A DNA stretch of 64,000 bases from the NCBI GenBank assembly GCA_025361705.1, contig JANYJW010000021.1, forward strand, positions 62,001-126,000, written 5' to 3'. The stretch comes from Gemmatimonas sp. (lineage in GTDB: Bacteria; Gemmatimonadota; Gemmatimonadetes; Gemmatimonadales; Gemmatimonadaceae). The position numbers and the translations under genes were made by a program. Position 1 is the first letter of the stretch, and the number at the start of each line of letters is the position of its first letter. The notes under the pieces are model-generated. The model was not told the DNA's origin, searched no databases, and saw only the letters and a program-made list of their open reading frames with translations. Below, piece by piece: positions 10,472 through 22,737 of the stretch.

Positions 10472-12022
<1,551 letters not shown>

Positions 12023-12035
12023 TCCGCCAACTGCT

Positions 12036-12067
12036 ATCAGACATCTGACATCAGATGGCAGATGATT
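12036..12067. repeat. Short 7-bp-period element and hairpin after htrA
   Basis: Heptamers AGACATC, TGACATC, AGATGGC and AGATGAT follow the htrA stop. CATCTG (12042-12047) and CAGATG (12052-12057) form a 6-bp stem with an ACAT loop. There is no T-tract, so a terminator role is unproven. Confidence 0.5.
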
Positions 12068-12104
12068 GAGGGCGTCGGTCCTGACGGGCTGGCGCCCTTT
12101 GCCT

Positions 12105-12134
12105 TTGACGGGGGCTGGCCGCGGGGCATACTAT
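12105..12134 (+). promoter_or_regulatory. Promoter of tRNA-Leu
   Basis: TTGACG (12105-12110) and TACTAT (12129-12134) are spaced 18 bp apart, a good housekeeping-sigma promoter. Initiation about 7 bases after the -10 box would fall next to the tRNA 5' end at 12143. Confidence 0.65.
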
Positions 12135-12142
12135 GCACGGAC

Positions 12143-12224
12143 GCGGGAGTGGCGAAACTGGCAGACGCGCCAGACTTAGGATCTGGTGGGGTGACCCTTG
12201 CGGGTTCGAGTCCCGCCTCTCGCA
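12143..12224 (+). tRNA. tRNA-Leu (anticodon TAG)
   Basis: The sequence folds into a class II tRNA. The acceptor stem GCGGGAG pairs with CTCTCGC (12217-12223, one G-T pair) and is followed by discriminator A. The anticodon arm CCAGA-CTTAGGA-TCTGG places TAG at the anticodon. A long variable arm and the T-arm GCGGG-TTCGAGT-CCCGC are present. It reads CUN leucine codons. CCA is not encoded. Confidence 0.95.
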
Positions 12225-12229
12225 CTGAT

Positions 12230-12310
12230 GATTCGGGATTTGGACTCAGGATTTCGATTGCTGGATTTCGATGGCGGAATGCGAGTGGCGATGGTTGGTC
12301 GATCAGGCTG
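12230..12310. repeat. Degenerate 7-bp-period array, forward arm, between tRNA-Leu and tig
   Basis: Heptamers GGATTTG, GACTCAG, GATTTCG, ATTGCTG, GATTTCG, ATGGCGG and relatives follow a 7-bp register with heavy divergence. The GGATTTCGAT word recurs at 14-bp spacing. Confidence 0.6.
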
Positions 12311-12361
12311 GTAACGCGTTGGTGTGGTTAGTCTTGGCGCCGACGCACGGCCCTTGCAGCC

Positions 12362-12426
12362 TCTATCGCCCATCGATGTCCGGCATCGTGATCCGAGTTC
12401 CAATTCCTGAGTCCATATCCTATATT
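12362..12426. repeat. Degenerate 7-bp-period array, reverse-complement arm, upstream of tig
   Basis: On the minus strand this reads GGATATG, GACTCAG, GAATTGG, AACTCGG, ATCACGA, TGCCGGA, CATCGAT. It shares GACTCAGGA with the forward arm at 12230-12310, so the gap again has an inverted pair of heptamer arrays. Confidence 0.55.
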
Positions 12427-12429
12427 TTC
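12421..12429 (+). promoter_or_regulatory. TAnnTTTC-like box upstream of tig
   Basis: TATATTTTC lies 86 bp before the tig ATG. If it is a -7 element, the tig transcript starts just before the hairpin at 12442-12470. Confidence 0.35.
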
Positions 12430-12441
12430 TCTCTATAGTTG

Positions 12442-12470
12442 CCCCCGCCGCCCATACCGGGCGGCGGGGG
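12442..12470 (+). terminator. Strong GC hairpin before tig (terminator or leader hairpin)
   Basis: CCCCCGCCGCCC (12442-12453) and GGGCGGCGGGGG (12459-12470) form a perfect 12-bp stem with an ATACC loop. It is followed by ATTCTTCCCT rather than a clean T-run. It could end the tRNA-side transcription or sit in the 5' leader of tig. Confidence 0.5.
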
Positions 12471-12515
12471 ATTCTTCCCTGTTCGCTTTTTATCGCCGGG
12501 CTCCGGCTGCACGCA

Positions 12516-13760
12516 ATGGACATCGAAATCACCAACACGAAGACTGAGGGCGCCGAGCGCCGCATCCAGGTCGCCATTCCCGGCGCCACCGTCAAGGACG
12601 CCAAGAAGCGCGCGGCGCACCGCGTGGCCAAGCAGGTGCGCATGCCGGGCTTCCGCGTGGGCAAGGCGCCGGCGGCAATGGTCGAAAAGAAGTATGCCGA
12701 CGTCATCCAGCAGGAGGCACTCGAGGCCGTGATGCGCGAGGCGTACGATGCGGTCATCGCCAAGGAGCAGATGAAGCTCGTGACGCAGCCGCACGCGCAC
12801 GACGTGAAGTTCGGCGAGGACGAGTCGCTCACCTTCGAGCTGCACTGCGAGGTGCAGCCCGAGATCACGCTCGCCAACGTCGAGGGCTTCAAGGTCAAGC
12901 GTCCGGCATCGGCGGTCACCACCGAGCAGGTCAAGGACCAGATTGAGCAGCTCCGCGACCAGCGCGCCACGTGGACGCCGGTGGAGGAGAAGCCGGCCGA
13001 GGGTGACATGGTGGTGGTGATGCTGGCGATGGCCGACGAGGGCGGCGTGCTCCCCGAGGGCAAGGAATACCGCGTGGTGCTTGGCGCGGGCCAGGCGATT
13101 CCGGCCATCGAGGAAGTGCTGATGGAGCTGACGCCGGGCGGGACGGTGGAGCGCGGGGTGCGGTGGCCCGACGACTTCCCGGACGAGGCGCAGCGCGGCA
13201 AGACCAAGACGGTGCGCGCCGAACTGAAGGAAGTGAAGCGCAAGGAAGTGCCGGCGCTCGACGACGCGTGGGCCCGTGAGATGGGCGACTTCGACTCGCT
13301 CGACGCGCTCACGACGGCCGTCCGCGGCGACCTCGAGGCCAACGCCGTGCGCGAGGCCGATGCCACCGTGCGCCAGCTGCTTCTCGACGAAATCATCGGC
13401 ACCAACAGCTTTGACGTGCCGCCATCGTGGGTGTCGCACCTGGTGGAGTCGTACTCCAAGGCGTACAGCGTGCCCGCCGAGGAGATGGAGCGTTTCACCA
13501 CCGAGTTCCGGGCCACGGCCGAGCGTCAGGTGCGCCGCGACCTGATCATCGAAACGCTGGCTGAGCGCGAAGGACTCACGGCGGGCGAGGCCGATGTCGA
13601 TACTCGGATTCAGGAGATGGCCGAGAAGCGCGGCGTGAATCCGGGACAGGTGTATGCGCAGTTGCAGAAGGCGGGGCGGCTGCGCGAGATCGAGCGGGGC
13701 ATCACGGAAGACCGCGTCTTCACGTGGCTGCTCGCCCGCAACACGGTAGAGCAGGCGTAG
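12516..13760 (+). CDS. tig: Trigger factor (ribosome-bound chaperone, peptidyl-prolyl isomerase)
   Basis: Trigger factor sits at the ribosomal exit tunnel and shields nascent chains. The 414-residue protein has the ribosome-docking loop GFRVGKAPAAM (residues 45-55). The PPIase domain lies near 150-240 (EGDMVVVMLAMADEGGVL), and a helical substrate-binding C-terminus follows. It lies upstream of clpP and clpX in the usual tig-clpP-clpX order. The start ATG follows the leader hairpin. The gene is slightly short compared with E. coli Tig (432 residues) but complete. Confidence 0.96.
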   Translation: MDIEITNTKTEGAERRIQVAIPGATVKDAKKRAAHRVAKQVRMPGFRVGKAPAAMVEKKYADVIQQEALEAVMREAYDAVIAKEQMKLVTQPHAHDVKFGEDESLTFELHCEVQPEITLANVEGFKVKRPASAVTTEQVKDQIEQLRDQRATWTPVEEKPAEGDMVVVMLAMADEGGVLPEGKEYRVVLGAGQAIPAIEEVLMELTPGGTVERGVRWPDDFPDEAQRGKTKTVRAELKEVKRKEVPALDDAWAREMGDFDSLDALTTAVRGDLEANAVREADATVRQLLLDEIIGTNSFDVPPSWVSHLVESYSKAYSVPAEEMERFTTEFRATAERQVRRDLIIETLAEREGLTAGEADVDTRIQEMAEKRGVNPGQVYAQLQKAGRLREIERGITEDRVFTWLLARNTVEQA

Positions 13761-13841
13761 TCGCAGCAGCAGGAAGCACCTGGGCCCCCCGGCCGCAACG
13801 CGACACCACAGGCAGTCTCCACAGCACAGGACGAGAACCGA

Positions 13842-14498
13842 ATGCCGATTATTCCCAACCCGTACGTCATCGAACGGTCGAGCCGCGGCGAGCGCAGCTA
13901 CGACGTCTATTCGCGCCTGCTGATGGACCGCATCATTTTCCTCGGCACGCCGATCAACGACGACGTGGCGAACATGGTGATTGCGCAGCTTCTGTTCCTC
14001 GAGGCGGACAACCCGGGACGCGACATCCACCTGTACCTCAACTCGCCGGGCGGCAGCGTGTCCGCCGGGCTGGCGATGTACGACACCATGCAGTGGCTCA
14101 AGTCGCCGGTGAACACCATCTGCATGGGCATGGCGGCCTCGATGGGCTGCTTCATGCTGGCCGGCGGTCGCAAGGGCAAGCGCTCGGCGCTGCCGCATGC
14201 GCGCATCATGATGCACCAGCCATCGGGCGGGTCGTCGGGCACGGCGGCGGACATCGAGATCCAGGCCAAGGAGATCCTCTACCTGCGCGCCCAGATGAAC
14301 GCCCTGATGTCGAAGCACACCGGGCGTCCGGTGGAACAGATTGAGCGGGACTTCGACCGCGACTTCTACATGTCGGCCGAAGAAGCGAAGGCCTACGGCA
14401 TCATCGACCATGTGGTGACGCCGCGGGAGCAGGATGCCGAGGTCATCGCCGCGGTGGCGTCGGTGGCGTCGGTGTCGTCGGTGTCGTCGACGAAGTAG
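13842..14498 (+). CDS. clpP: ATP-dependent Clp protease proteolytic subunit
   Basis: ClpP forms the tetradecameric chamber that degrades proteins fed in by ClpX. The 218-residue product has the full catalytic triad: S100 (GMAASMG), H125 (MMHQPSGG) and D174 (FDRDFYM). The start [21 protein letters not shown] is the standard N-terminus and probably needs little or no processing. The last residues ([14 protein letters not shown]) are an unusual Ser/Val tail encoded by four 9-bp repeats at 14454-14489; related repeats occur elsewhere in the window. It is 81 bp after tig and 148 bp before clpX. Confidence 0.97.
   Translation: MPIIPNPYVIERSSRGERSYDVYSRLLMDRIIFLGTPINDDVANMVIAQLLFLEADNPGRDIHLYLNSPGGSVSAGLAMYDTMQWLKSPVNTICMGMAASMGCFMLAGGRKGKRSALPHARIMMHQPSGGSSGTAADIEIQAKEILYLRAQMNALMSKHTGRPVEQIERDFDRDFYMSAEEAKAYGIIDHVVTPREQDAEVIAAVASVASVSSVSSTK
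14454..14489. repeat. 9-bp tandem repeat inside the 3' end of clpP
   Basis: Four units: GTGGCGTCG twice, then GTGTCGTCG twice. They encode the [12 protein letters not shown] tail of ClpP. The same two-plus-two arrangement of related 9-mers occurs at 45331-45366. Confidence 0.85.
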
Positions 14499-14646
14499 GT
14501 TGGGGCACGGTGGGGCACGGGCGAGGTTGCCCGGGCAGCACCGCCCAGGGTGTGCTTGGCCCCGGCGGTTGCCGGGTGTTACTCCATGGATGGTGGTGCG
14601 TCGAAGGGGGGTCCCCCTCGGTACGCACCGCCACGGCTGAGGCCCG

Positions 14647-15615
14647 ATGAACTCGATGTCCCACGATCGCCACCTGCGCTGCTCGTTCTGCGGAAAGTCC
14701 AAGGACGCCGTCCGGAAGTTCATTTCGGGTCCGTCCGTGTACATCTGCAACGAGTGCATTGCGCTGTGCAACGAAATCCTCGCCGAGGATGAAGAGCGCG
14801 AGGTTGGCGAGGCGGTGACGAGGGTCCCGGCGCCCCAGGAAATCAAGGACGTCCTCGACCAGTACGTGATTGGGCAGGAGCACGCCAAGAAGGCGCTCGC
14901 CGTGGCGGTGTACAACCACTACAAGCGCATCAACAGCGTCAAGCGCGACGGCGACGTGGAGCTGGACAAGTCCAACATCCTGCTCATCGGCCCGACGGGG
15001 GTGGGCAAGACGCTGCTCGCCCAGACGCTGGCCCGCATCCTCGACGTGCCGTTCACCATTGCCGACGCCACCACGCTGACCGAAGCGGGCTATGTGGGCG
15101 AGGACGTGGAGAACATTCTGGTGCGGCTGCTGCAGGCGGGCGACTTCAACGTCGCCGAGTGCGAGCGCGGCATCGTGTACATCGACGAACTCGACAAGAT
15201 CGCGCGCAAGAGCGAGAACCCGAGCATCACGCGCGACGTGTCGGGCGAGGGCGTGCAGCAGGCGCTGCTGAAGATCCTCGAGGGGACGGTGGCCAGCGTG
15301 CCGCCGCAGGGCGGCCGCAAGCACCCACAGCAGGAATACATCCAGATCAACACCAAGGACATCCTGTTCGTCTGCGGCGGCGCCTTTGACGGGCTCGAGA
15401 AGATCATTGAAGCGCGCATGGGCAAGCGGCAGATCGGCTTCAGCGCCGAGGACCAGTTGGCGGCCAAGGGCGGCGCGTCGACGCACATCTTCCAGCACGT
15501 GGAGCCCGACGATCTGCTGCGCTTCGGGCTTATCCCCGAACTCGTGGGCCGCCTGCCGGTGTCGGTGCCGCTGGAGTCGCTCGACGAGGTGGCGCTGGTG
15601 CGGATCCTCAAGTAA
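14647..15615 (+). CDS. clpX: ClpX unfoldase, N-terminal three quarters, ending at a premature TAA
   Basis: ClpX unfolds substrates for ClpP. This frame encodes 322 residues. The zinc-binding domain comes first ([12 protein letters not shown] and [10 protein letters not shown], four Cys). Walker A is [13 protein letters not shown], the pore-loop region includes [10 protein letters not shown], and Walker B is [11 protein letters not shown]. The reading stops at TAA (15613-15615) within VALVRILK, exactly where normal ClpX continues with an acidic residue and PKNA. The C-terminal small AAA+ domain needed for hexamer function is in the same frame downstream. The start ATG at 14647 has GAGG 5 bases upstream; ATG at 14656 is an alternative. 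See the matching entry and finding. Confidence 0.93.
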   Translation: MNSMSHDRHLRCSFCGKSKDAVRKFISGPSVYICNECIALCNEILAEDEEREVGEAVTRVPAPQEIKDVLDQYVIGQEHAKKALAVAVYNHYKRINSVKRDGDVELDKSNILLIGPTGVGKTLLAQTLARILDVPFTIADATTLTEAGYVGEDVENILVRLLQAGDFNVAECERGIVYIDELDKIARKSENPSITRDVSGEGVQQALLKILEGTVASVPPQGGRKHPQQEYIQINTKDILFVCGGAFDGLEKIIEARMGKRQIGFSAEDQLAAKGGASTHIFQHVEPDDLLRFGLIPELVGRLPVSVPLESLDEVALVRILK

Positions 15616-15900
15616 CCCAAGAACGCCATCACCAAGCAGTTCGCCAAGCTGTTTGAACTCGAGGACGTGACGCTGACGTTCGACGAGGGGTCGCTGAAGG
15701 CGATTGCCAAGAAGGCGCTCGACCGCGGCACCGGGGCGCGCGGGCTGCGCGCCATCGTCGAGGAGCTGCTGCTCGACACGATGTTCGACCTGCCGGGCCG
15801 CGACGACGTGGTGGGCGTGACCGTGACCGAGGCGACGGTGACCAACAAGCAGCCGCCCTTGCTGGACCTGTCGGCGAAGCGGCAGAAGAAGGAAGCGTAG
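15616..15900 (+). pseudogene. clpX: ClpX C-terminal small domain, cut off by an in-frame stop
   Basis: Directly after the TAA, in the same frame, come [18 protein letters not shown], the sensor-2 region [20 protein letters not shown] and the tail ending AKRQKKEA. This matches the normal ClpX C-terminus with no gap, insertion or frameshift. A single change from GAA to TAA would explain the break. Without readthrough, or a new start such as ATG at 15781 or GTG at 15667, this part is not translated. The coding sequence shows no decay, so the stop is either very recent, an assembly or sequencing error, or suppressed. Confidence 0.85.
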
Positions 15901-15946
15901 GGGCGGACGGGGGACGGACGAGGAGAGACGGGAGGCTTCAGGAAGC

Positions 15947-15978
15947 GCAGGGCGGGGGCCTCCCCCGCCCTGCTTTTT
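15947..15978 (+). terminator. Rho-independent terminator after clpX
   Basis: GCAGGGCGGGGG (15947-15958) and CCCCCGCCCTGC (15962-15973) form a perfect 12-bp stem with a CCT loop, followed by five T residues. It lies 47 bp after the clpX stop. Confidence 0.92.
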
Positions 15979-15983
15979 GTCGC

Positions 15984-16036
15984 CGATCGCCGTCCGAATT
16001 CGTGATCCCGGATCGCAATCCGCATTCCATATCCTG
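15984..16036. repeat. Degenerate 7-bp-period array between clpX and lon
   Basis: On the minus strand it reads GGATATG, GAATGCG, GATTGCG, ATCCGGG, ATCACGA, ATTCGGA, CGGCGAT. These heptamers are shared with the arrays near tig and ubiX. Only one arm is present, next to the clpX terminator. Confidence 0.55.
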
Positions 16037-16045
16037 TATCTTTAG
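16037..16045 (+). promoter_or_regulatory. TAnnTTTC-like box immediately before lon
   Basis: TATCTTTAG ends 3 bp before the lon ATG at 16049, and there is no Shine-Dalgarno in that space. If it is a -7/-10 element, the lon transcript begins at or next to its start codon. Confidence 0.45.
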
Positions 16046-16048
16046 CGC

Positions 16049-18481
16049 ATGACTCAACGCTTCATCCGCGACACCGACGTCATCGAGACTGCCGACCGCC
16101 TGCCGGTGCTACCGCTGCGCGACGTGGTGCTCTTTCCGCACGTCGCGATGCCGCTGCTGGTGGGACGCGCCGGATCGCTGGCCGCGCTGGAGGCCGCCGA
16201 GGCGGCCGACAAGATGGTGCTGCTGCTGACGCAGCGCGACAGCACCGTGCAGGACCCGGGCGCCTCCGATTTGTATCGCACCGGCACGCTGGCGCGCGTG
16301 CTGCAGTTTACGCGGCTGCCCAATGGTGCCGCTCGGGTGCTGGTGGAGGGACTCGCACGGGCGCAGGTCGTGAAGTTCGCGACGGGCTCGCGACGTCTGC
16401 TACGCGCGATCATTCGGCCGCATCCGTTTGCCATCGCCCCTGGTGACGGCGTGGATGCCGAGTCACGCAAGGCGCTCGCGCTGTTCGAGGAGTACGTCAC
16501 GCAGCACCGCCGCCTGCCGGCAGAGGTGACCGCGCTCGTGCAGGGGGCGTCGAGCCTCGAACGGCAGGGGTGCGGCATCGCCGCGCACCTCGCGGTGCGC
16601 CACGAGACGCGGCAGTCGCTGCTCGAAGCGCCGCGCATGGCCGACCTGTTCCGCGCGCTCAGCGAGCTCACCGTGGGCGAGACCGAACTGCTGCGCCTCG
16701 AGCGGAAGATCGAGGACGACGTGCGCGGATCGCTGTACCAGAACCAGCGCGAGTTCTATCTGCAGGAACAGTTGCGTGCGATCCACCGCGAGCTGGGCGA
16801 CGAGGAAACGGACGACCTCGCCGACCTCGAGGCGCAGCTGAGCGCGCGGCAGCTGCCGGAGCAGGCGCGCAGGCGCGCCGATCGCGAGCTGCGCCGCCTG
16901 CGCCGCATGTCGCCGATGTCGCCTGAGGCGTCGGTGGCGCGCAACTATGTGGAGTGGATCGCCGCGCTTCCGTGGAGCGAGCGCACCGACGACGTGCTGG
17001 ATGTGGTGCGCGCCCGCGCCATTCTCGACGAGGACCATTACGGCCTCGACGAAGTGAAGGAGCGCATTGTCGACTACATCGCCGTGCTGTCGCTCGTGGG
17101 CAAGCTCGAGGGGCCGCTGCTCTGCCTCGTCGGTCCGCCGGGCGTGGGCAAGACGTCGCTGGGACGCAGCGTGGCGCGCGCGCTGGGGCGCAAGTTCGTG
17201 CGCATGTCATTGGGCGGCGTGCGCGACGAGGCCGAAATCCGTGGCCATCGCCGCACGTACATTGGCGCGCTCCCCGGCCGCATCCTGCAGGCGATGCGCC
17301 GCGCGGAGAGCGTGAACCCGGTGATCCTGCTCGACGAAGTCGACAAGCTGGGCAACGATTGGCGGGGGGACCCGTCGGCCGCGCTGCTCGAGGTGCTGGA
17401 CCCCGAACAGAACCGCGCGTTCAACGACCACTTCCTCGAGGTCGACTACGACCTGTCGCAGGTGCTCTTCCTGACGACGGCCAACTCGCTGGGCGGCATT
17501 CCCGACCCGCTGCGCGACCGCATGGAGATCATCCGGCTGCCAGGCTATCTGGATCAGGAGAAGTTCGCCATCGCGCAGCGGCACCTCATTCCGCGCCAGT
17601 TCACGCAGCACGGCATCGCCCCGTCATCGGTGACGTGGGCGCCCGACGCGCTGCCCGCCGTGCTGCGGCAGTACACACGCGAGGCGGGCGTGCGTGAACT
17701 CGAGCGGCGGCTCGCGCGCGTGGCGCGCAAGGTGGCGCGCCGCCGCGCCGAACATCCGGCCGAGCCGCACCCGCACGACACCATCACCGCCGCCGACCTG
17801 CGTCCGATGCTCGGCGTGGCGCCGTACGACCCCGACGACGTGTCGCTCGACGACCGCGTGGGCGTGGCGCAGGGGCTCGCCTACACGCAGGTGGGCGGCG
17901 AGCTGCTGGAGATCGAGGTGAGCGTGGTGCCAGGCAAGGGCCGCGTGCAGCTCACCGGCACGCTGGGCGACGTGATGAAGGAGTCGGCGAACGCGGCCAT
18001 CAGCTACATACGATCGCGCGCCGACCTGCTGGGCGTGCCGGCCGACTTTGCGAAGACGCGCGACGTGCACGTGCACCTGCCCGCCGGCGCGACGCCCAAG
18101 GACGGGCCGTCGGCCGGCATCGCACTCGCGGCGGCCATCGTGAGCGCGCTCACCGGCACACCGGTGCGCGGCGATGTGGCGATGACGGGCGAGATCACCC
18201 TGCGCGGCCGCGTGCTGCCCATCGGTGGACTCAAGGAGAAGGCAGTGGCGGCCCATCGGCATCACGTGGAGCATGTCATCGTGCCGGCCGCCAATATTCG
18301 CGACCTCGAGGAATTGCCGGCCGAGGTGCGCGCCGCCGTGAAATTCCACCCGGTGAAGACGATGGACGAGGTGCTCGCGCTGGCCCTGCGGGCCCTGCCC
18401 GTGGCAGCACCGCGCACGCGGCGCAACGCGGGTGCCGATGCACGGGGCGACGCCGCGGTCGCGCCGGGCGTGGCGCACTGA
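16049..18481 (+). CDS. lon: ATP-dependent protease Lon
   Basis: Lon degrades misfolded and regulatory proteins in the cytoplasm. The 810-residue protein has the N-terminal LON substrate domain ([19 protein letters not shown]), an AAA+ module with Walker [12 protein letters not shown] (about 361-371) and Walker [14 protein letters not shown], and the C-terminal protease domain. The Ser-Lys dyad is S688 (DGPSAGIAL) and K731 (GGLKEKAV). Its stop overlaps the engB start by one base (TGATG). The start codon is only 3 bp from a TAnnTTT box, suggesting a leaderless message. It is the third ATP-dependent protease gene in the cluster. Confidence 0.97.
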   Translation: MTQRFIRDTDVIETADRLPVLPLRDVVLFPHVAMPLLVGRAGSLAALEAAEAADKMVLLLTQRDSTVQDPGASDLYRTGTLARVLQFTRLPNGAARVLVEGLARAQVVKFATGSRRLLRAIIRPHPFAIAPGDGVDAESRKALALFEEYVTQHRRLPAEVTALVQGASSLERQGCGIAAHLAVRHETRQSLLEAPRMADLFRALSELTVGETELLRLERKIEDDVRGSLYQNQREFYLQEQLRAIHRELGDEETDDLADLEAQLSARQLPEQARRRADRELRRLRRMSPMSPEASVARNYVEWIAALPWSERTDDVLDVVRARAILDEDHYGLDEVKERIVDYIAVLSLVGKLEGPLLCLVGPPGVGKTSLGRSVARALGRKFVRMSLGGVRDEAEIRGHRRTYIGALPGRILQAMRRAESVNPVILLDEVDKLGNDWRGDPSAALLEVLDPEQNRAFNDHFLEVDYDLSQVLFLTTANSLGGIPDPLRDRMEIIRLPGYLDQEKFAIAQRHLIPRQFTQHGIAPSSVTWAPDALPAVLRQYTREAGVRELERRLARVARKVARRRAEHPAEPHPHDTITAADLRPMLGVAPYDPDDVSLDDRVGVAQGLAYTQVGGELLEIEVSVVPGKGRVQLTGTLGDVMKESANAAISYIRSRADLLGVPADFAKTRDVHVHLPAGATPKDGPSAGIALAAAIVSALTGTPVRGDVAMTGEITLRGRVLPIGGLKEKAVAAHRHHVEHVIVPAANIRDLEELPAEVRAAVKFHPVKTMDEVLALALRALPVAAPRTRRNAGADARGDAAVAPGVAH

Positions 18482-19182
18482 TGAAGAACCACGAGCACGG
18501 CGAACGCGCACAGAAGAAGACTCCGGATGCTGCTGAGGCGGCCGCGGGCGCGGTGACCAAGGATCCGCTGGTCATCCGCCACCTCGACTTTCTGGGGGGC
18601 ATGGTGGAGGCCGCGGGCTGGCGGCCGCCGGCAGGCATGCCGGAAGTGGCGTTCAGCGGACGCTCCAATGTCGGCAAGTCGTCGCTGCTCAACATGCTGG
18701 TGCGCCGCAAGGCGTTTGCGCGCGTCAGCAAGACACCGGGGCGCACGCGCGAGATCAATTTCTTCAGCGTCAACAAGTCGTTTGTGCTGGTCGACCTGCC
18801 GGGCTACGGTTTCGCGCGCGTGTCCAAGGAGCGGAAGGGCGAGTGGGGGCGGCTCATCGAGAGTTACCTGCGCAACAACCCTGACCTGCGCGGCGTGGTG
18901 CAGCTGCTCGACGCGCGGCACGATCCCACCGCCGAGGACCGCGGCATGTTCGCGTTGCTCGGCGACATCGGGCTGCCCACGCTGGTGGTGGTCACCAAGA
19001 TCGACAAACTGTCGTCGCGCGAACGCGCGCCGCGGATGGCGGCTCTTGCGAGGGCGTCTGGGGTAGATGAGGATCAGATGATCGCGTGCAGCGCCGAGAC
19101 GGGCGAGGGACGCGACGATCTCGCGGCATCGCTGGTGGCGCTGCTCGCGGCTCCCTTGGACGCGTCTCCGGACGACGAGTGA
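18481..19182 (+). CDS. engB: Ribosome biogenesis GTP-binding protein EngB/YsxC
   Basis: EngB is a small essential GTPase needed for large-subunit assembly. The 233-residue protein has all G motifs: G1 GRSNVGKS (60-67), G2 TPGRT (85-89), G3 DLPGYG (105-110), G4 VTKIDKL and G5 SAETGEG. The N-terminal 25 residues are a charged, Ala-rich extension not found in shorter homologues. The ATG overlaps the lon stop by one base. lon-engB adjacency is common in bacteria. Confidence 0.95.
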   Translation: MKNHEHGERAQKKTPDAAEAAAGAVTKDPLVIRHLDFLGGMVEAAGWRPPAGMPEVAFSGRSNVGKSSLLNMLVRRKAFARVSKTPGRTREINFFSVNKSFVLVDLPGYGFARVSKERKGEWGRLIESYLRNNPDLRGVVQLLDARHDPTAEDRGMFALLGDIGLPTLVVVTKIDKLSSRERAPRMAALARASGVDEDQMIACSAETGEGRDDLAASLVALLAAPLDASPDDE

Positions 19183-19184
19183 CC

Positions 19185-19799
19185 ATGCGCCATGCCTGGC
19201 TGAATTCCGTGCTGTTGCTCGCGCTTGCCGCGCCGGTGGCGCGCGCCCAGCAGGCGGCCGCGCCCGGCGACACGGCCGCGCTGCCGGCGGGGTTCGGGTC
19301 GCTGCGCCAGGATGACATCGCGGTACGCGTGCAGTTCAACGCACTGCAGGTGCGCGTGCTCCCGCTCGACGAGAGCGTCATCCGCACCCTGTCGCCCGAC
19401 TCATACCGCGCGCTGCACGAACTGGGCCTCAGCAAGAAGGCGCAGGTGGACGGTCTCCTGCGGCGCACGGGGATGCCGGGCGCCAGCCTCTGGTACGTGC
19501 AGTTCTTCAACCAGGAACAGGGCGAGGCCCGGTTCAGCCCGCTCGAGCTGGTCATCACGTCGGCGGGGCGCGACTTTCGCGCGCTCGAGGTCTTTGCGCT
19601 CACGCCCGGATTTGGCGAGCAGCGACTGCGGCAGCGCGAAGTGCAGGCGGCGCTCTACGTGTTCGACCCGGCGGTCGACGTGAACCAGCCGCTGGAGGTC
19701 GCCTTCGAGACCCAGCGCAGCATGGCATGGGAATCGCTGCTCAAGCGCGTCGAGCAGGAGCGTGCGCGGATTCGCAGCCGGACGGCGGCGAAACCGTAG
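19185..19799 (+). CDS. Secreted protein of unknown function
   Basis: This 204-residue protein has a clear signal peptide (RHAWLNSVLLLALAAPVARA, with cleavage likely after ARA-Q). The mature part is soluble and mixed alpha/beta in appearance, with FGSLRQDDIAVRVQFNALQ, SLWYVQFFNQEQGE and a C-terminal charged helix rich in Arg. No catalytic motif or family was recognised. The start ATG is 2 bases after the engB stop, so it is co-transcribed with lon-engB. It could be a periplasmic or surface-associated protein. Confidence 0.75.
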   Translation: MRHAWLNSVLLLALAAPVARAQQAAAPGDTAALPAGFGSLRQDDIAVRVQFNALQVRVLPLDESVIRTLSPDSYRALHELGLSKKAQVDGLLRRTGMPGASLWYVQFFNQEQGEARFSPLELVITSAGRDFRALEVFALTPGFGEQRLRQREVQAALYVFDPAVDVNQPLEVAFETQRSMAWESLLKRVEQERARIRSRTAAKP

Positions 19800-19800
19800 G

Positions 19801-20300
19801 TCAGATCCGCAGCACATCCTCCGCCTTGCCCGCATTCCCGCCCTTGAACAGCACGGCGATGTGGTCCAGCGATTCGCGTTCGCGCGGCCAGTGATAGCGT
19901 CGGCGGGCGGCGGTGCGGCTCAGCCATTCGTGCGCGTCGTGCTCGTCGCCCAGCGTGACGTCGCCGGCCGCGACGACCGCGACAAAGGCGACGGCGAGTT
20001 CCACCGTGCCGGTGGAGACCATGTAGAACGGATTGATGGCGAGCGAGTAGAGCCGTTCGATGGCGAGCCCTGTCTCCTCGTGCACCTCGCGGCGCGCAGC
20101 CTCGGGCGGCGATTCGCCGCGCTCGACGCGACCATGCACGGCCTCCCACGTTCCCGGGCATCGCGTGCCGGAGGCACGACGCAGGGCCAGGTGCCGCCAT
20201 GCGCGTGGCCGTGCGCGCACCACAAAGACATCCACCACGCCCGCGCGGACCACGGTGTCGCCCGCACCGGTGTCACGTCCGCCCGACCGGCGGCGCGGCA

Positions 20301-20301
<1 letters not shown>
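19801..20301 (-). CDS. Nudix hydrolase
   Basis: This 166-residue enzyme hydrolyses a nucleoside diphosphate linked to another moiety. The full Nudix box GX5EX7REVXEEXGL is present as GRVERGESPPEAARREVHEE followed by TGL. The protein begins with a basic stretch MPRRRSGGRDTG; an internal start further down is possible. It converges on the secreted-protein gene with 1 bp between the stops. On its upstream side it adjoins the stop of the secretion ATPase gene. Substrate specificity cannot be inferred. Confidence 0.88.
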
Positions 20302-22634
<2,333 letters not shown>

Positions 22635-22737
22635 AAATTCCGAGTCAGAGTGCCGATTTTCACCAGTGGAAAGCTAACGCGCCGCGCACCGGGACGGCTA
22701 TGCCCGGGTCGGGCCCCGGCGCGAGGCGCTCCACCGC

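Noticed and set aside
12420-14915. 831-codon open frame on the minus strand opposite tig and clpP
   Set aside because: Its residues are His/Arg/Leu-rich with no domain, and the plus strand encodes complete, motif-rich tig and clpP. It is a high-GC shadow frame.
15613-15615. Selenocysteine or frameshift as the cause of the clpX interruption
   Set aside because: The codon is TAA, not TGA, and the downstream part is in the same frame with no missing or extra bases.
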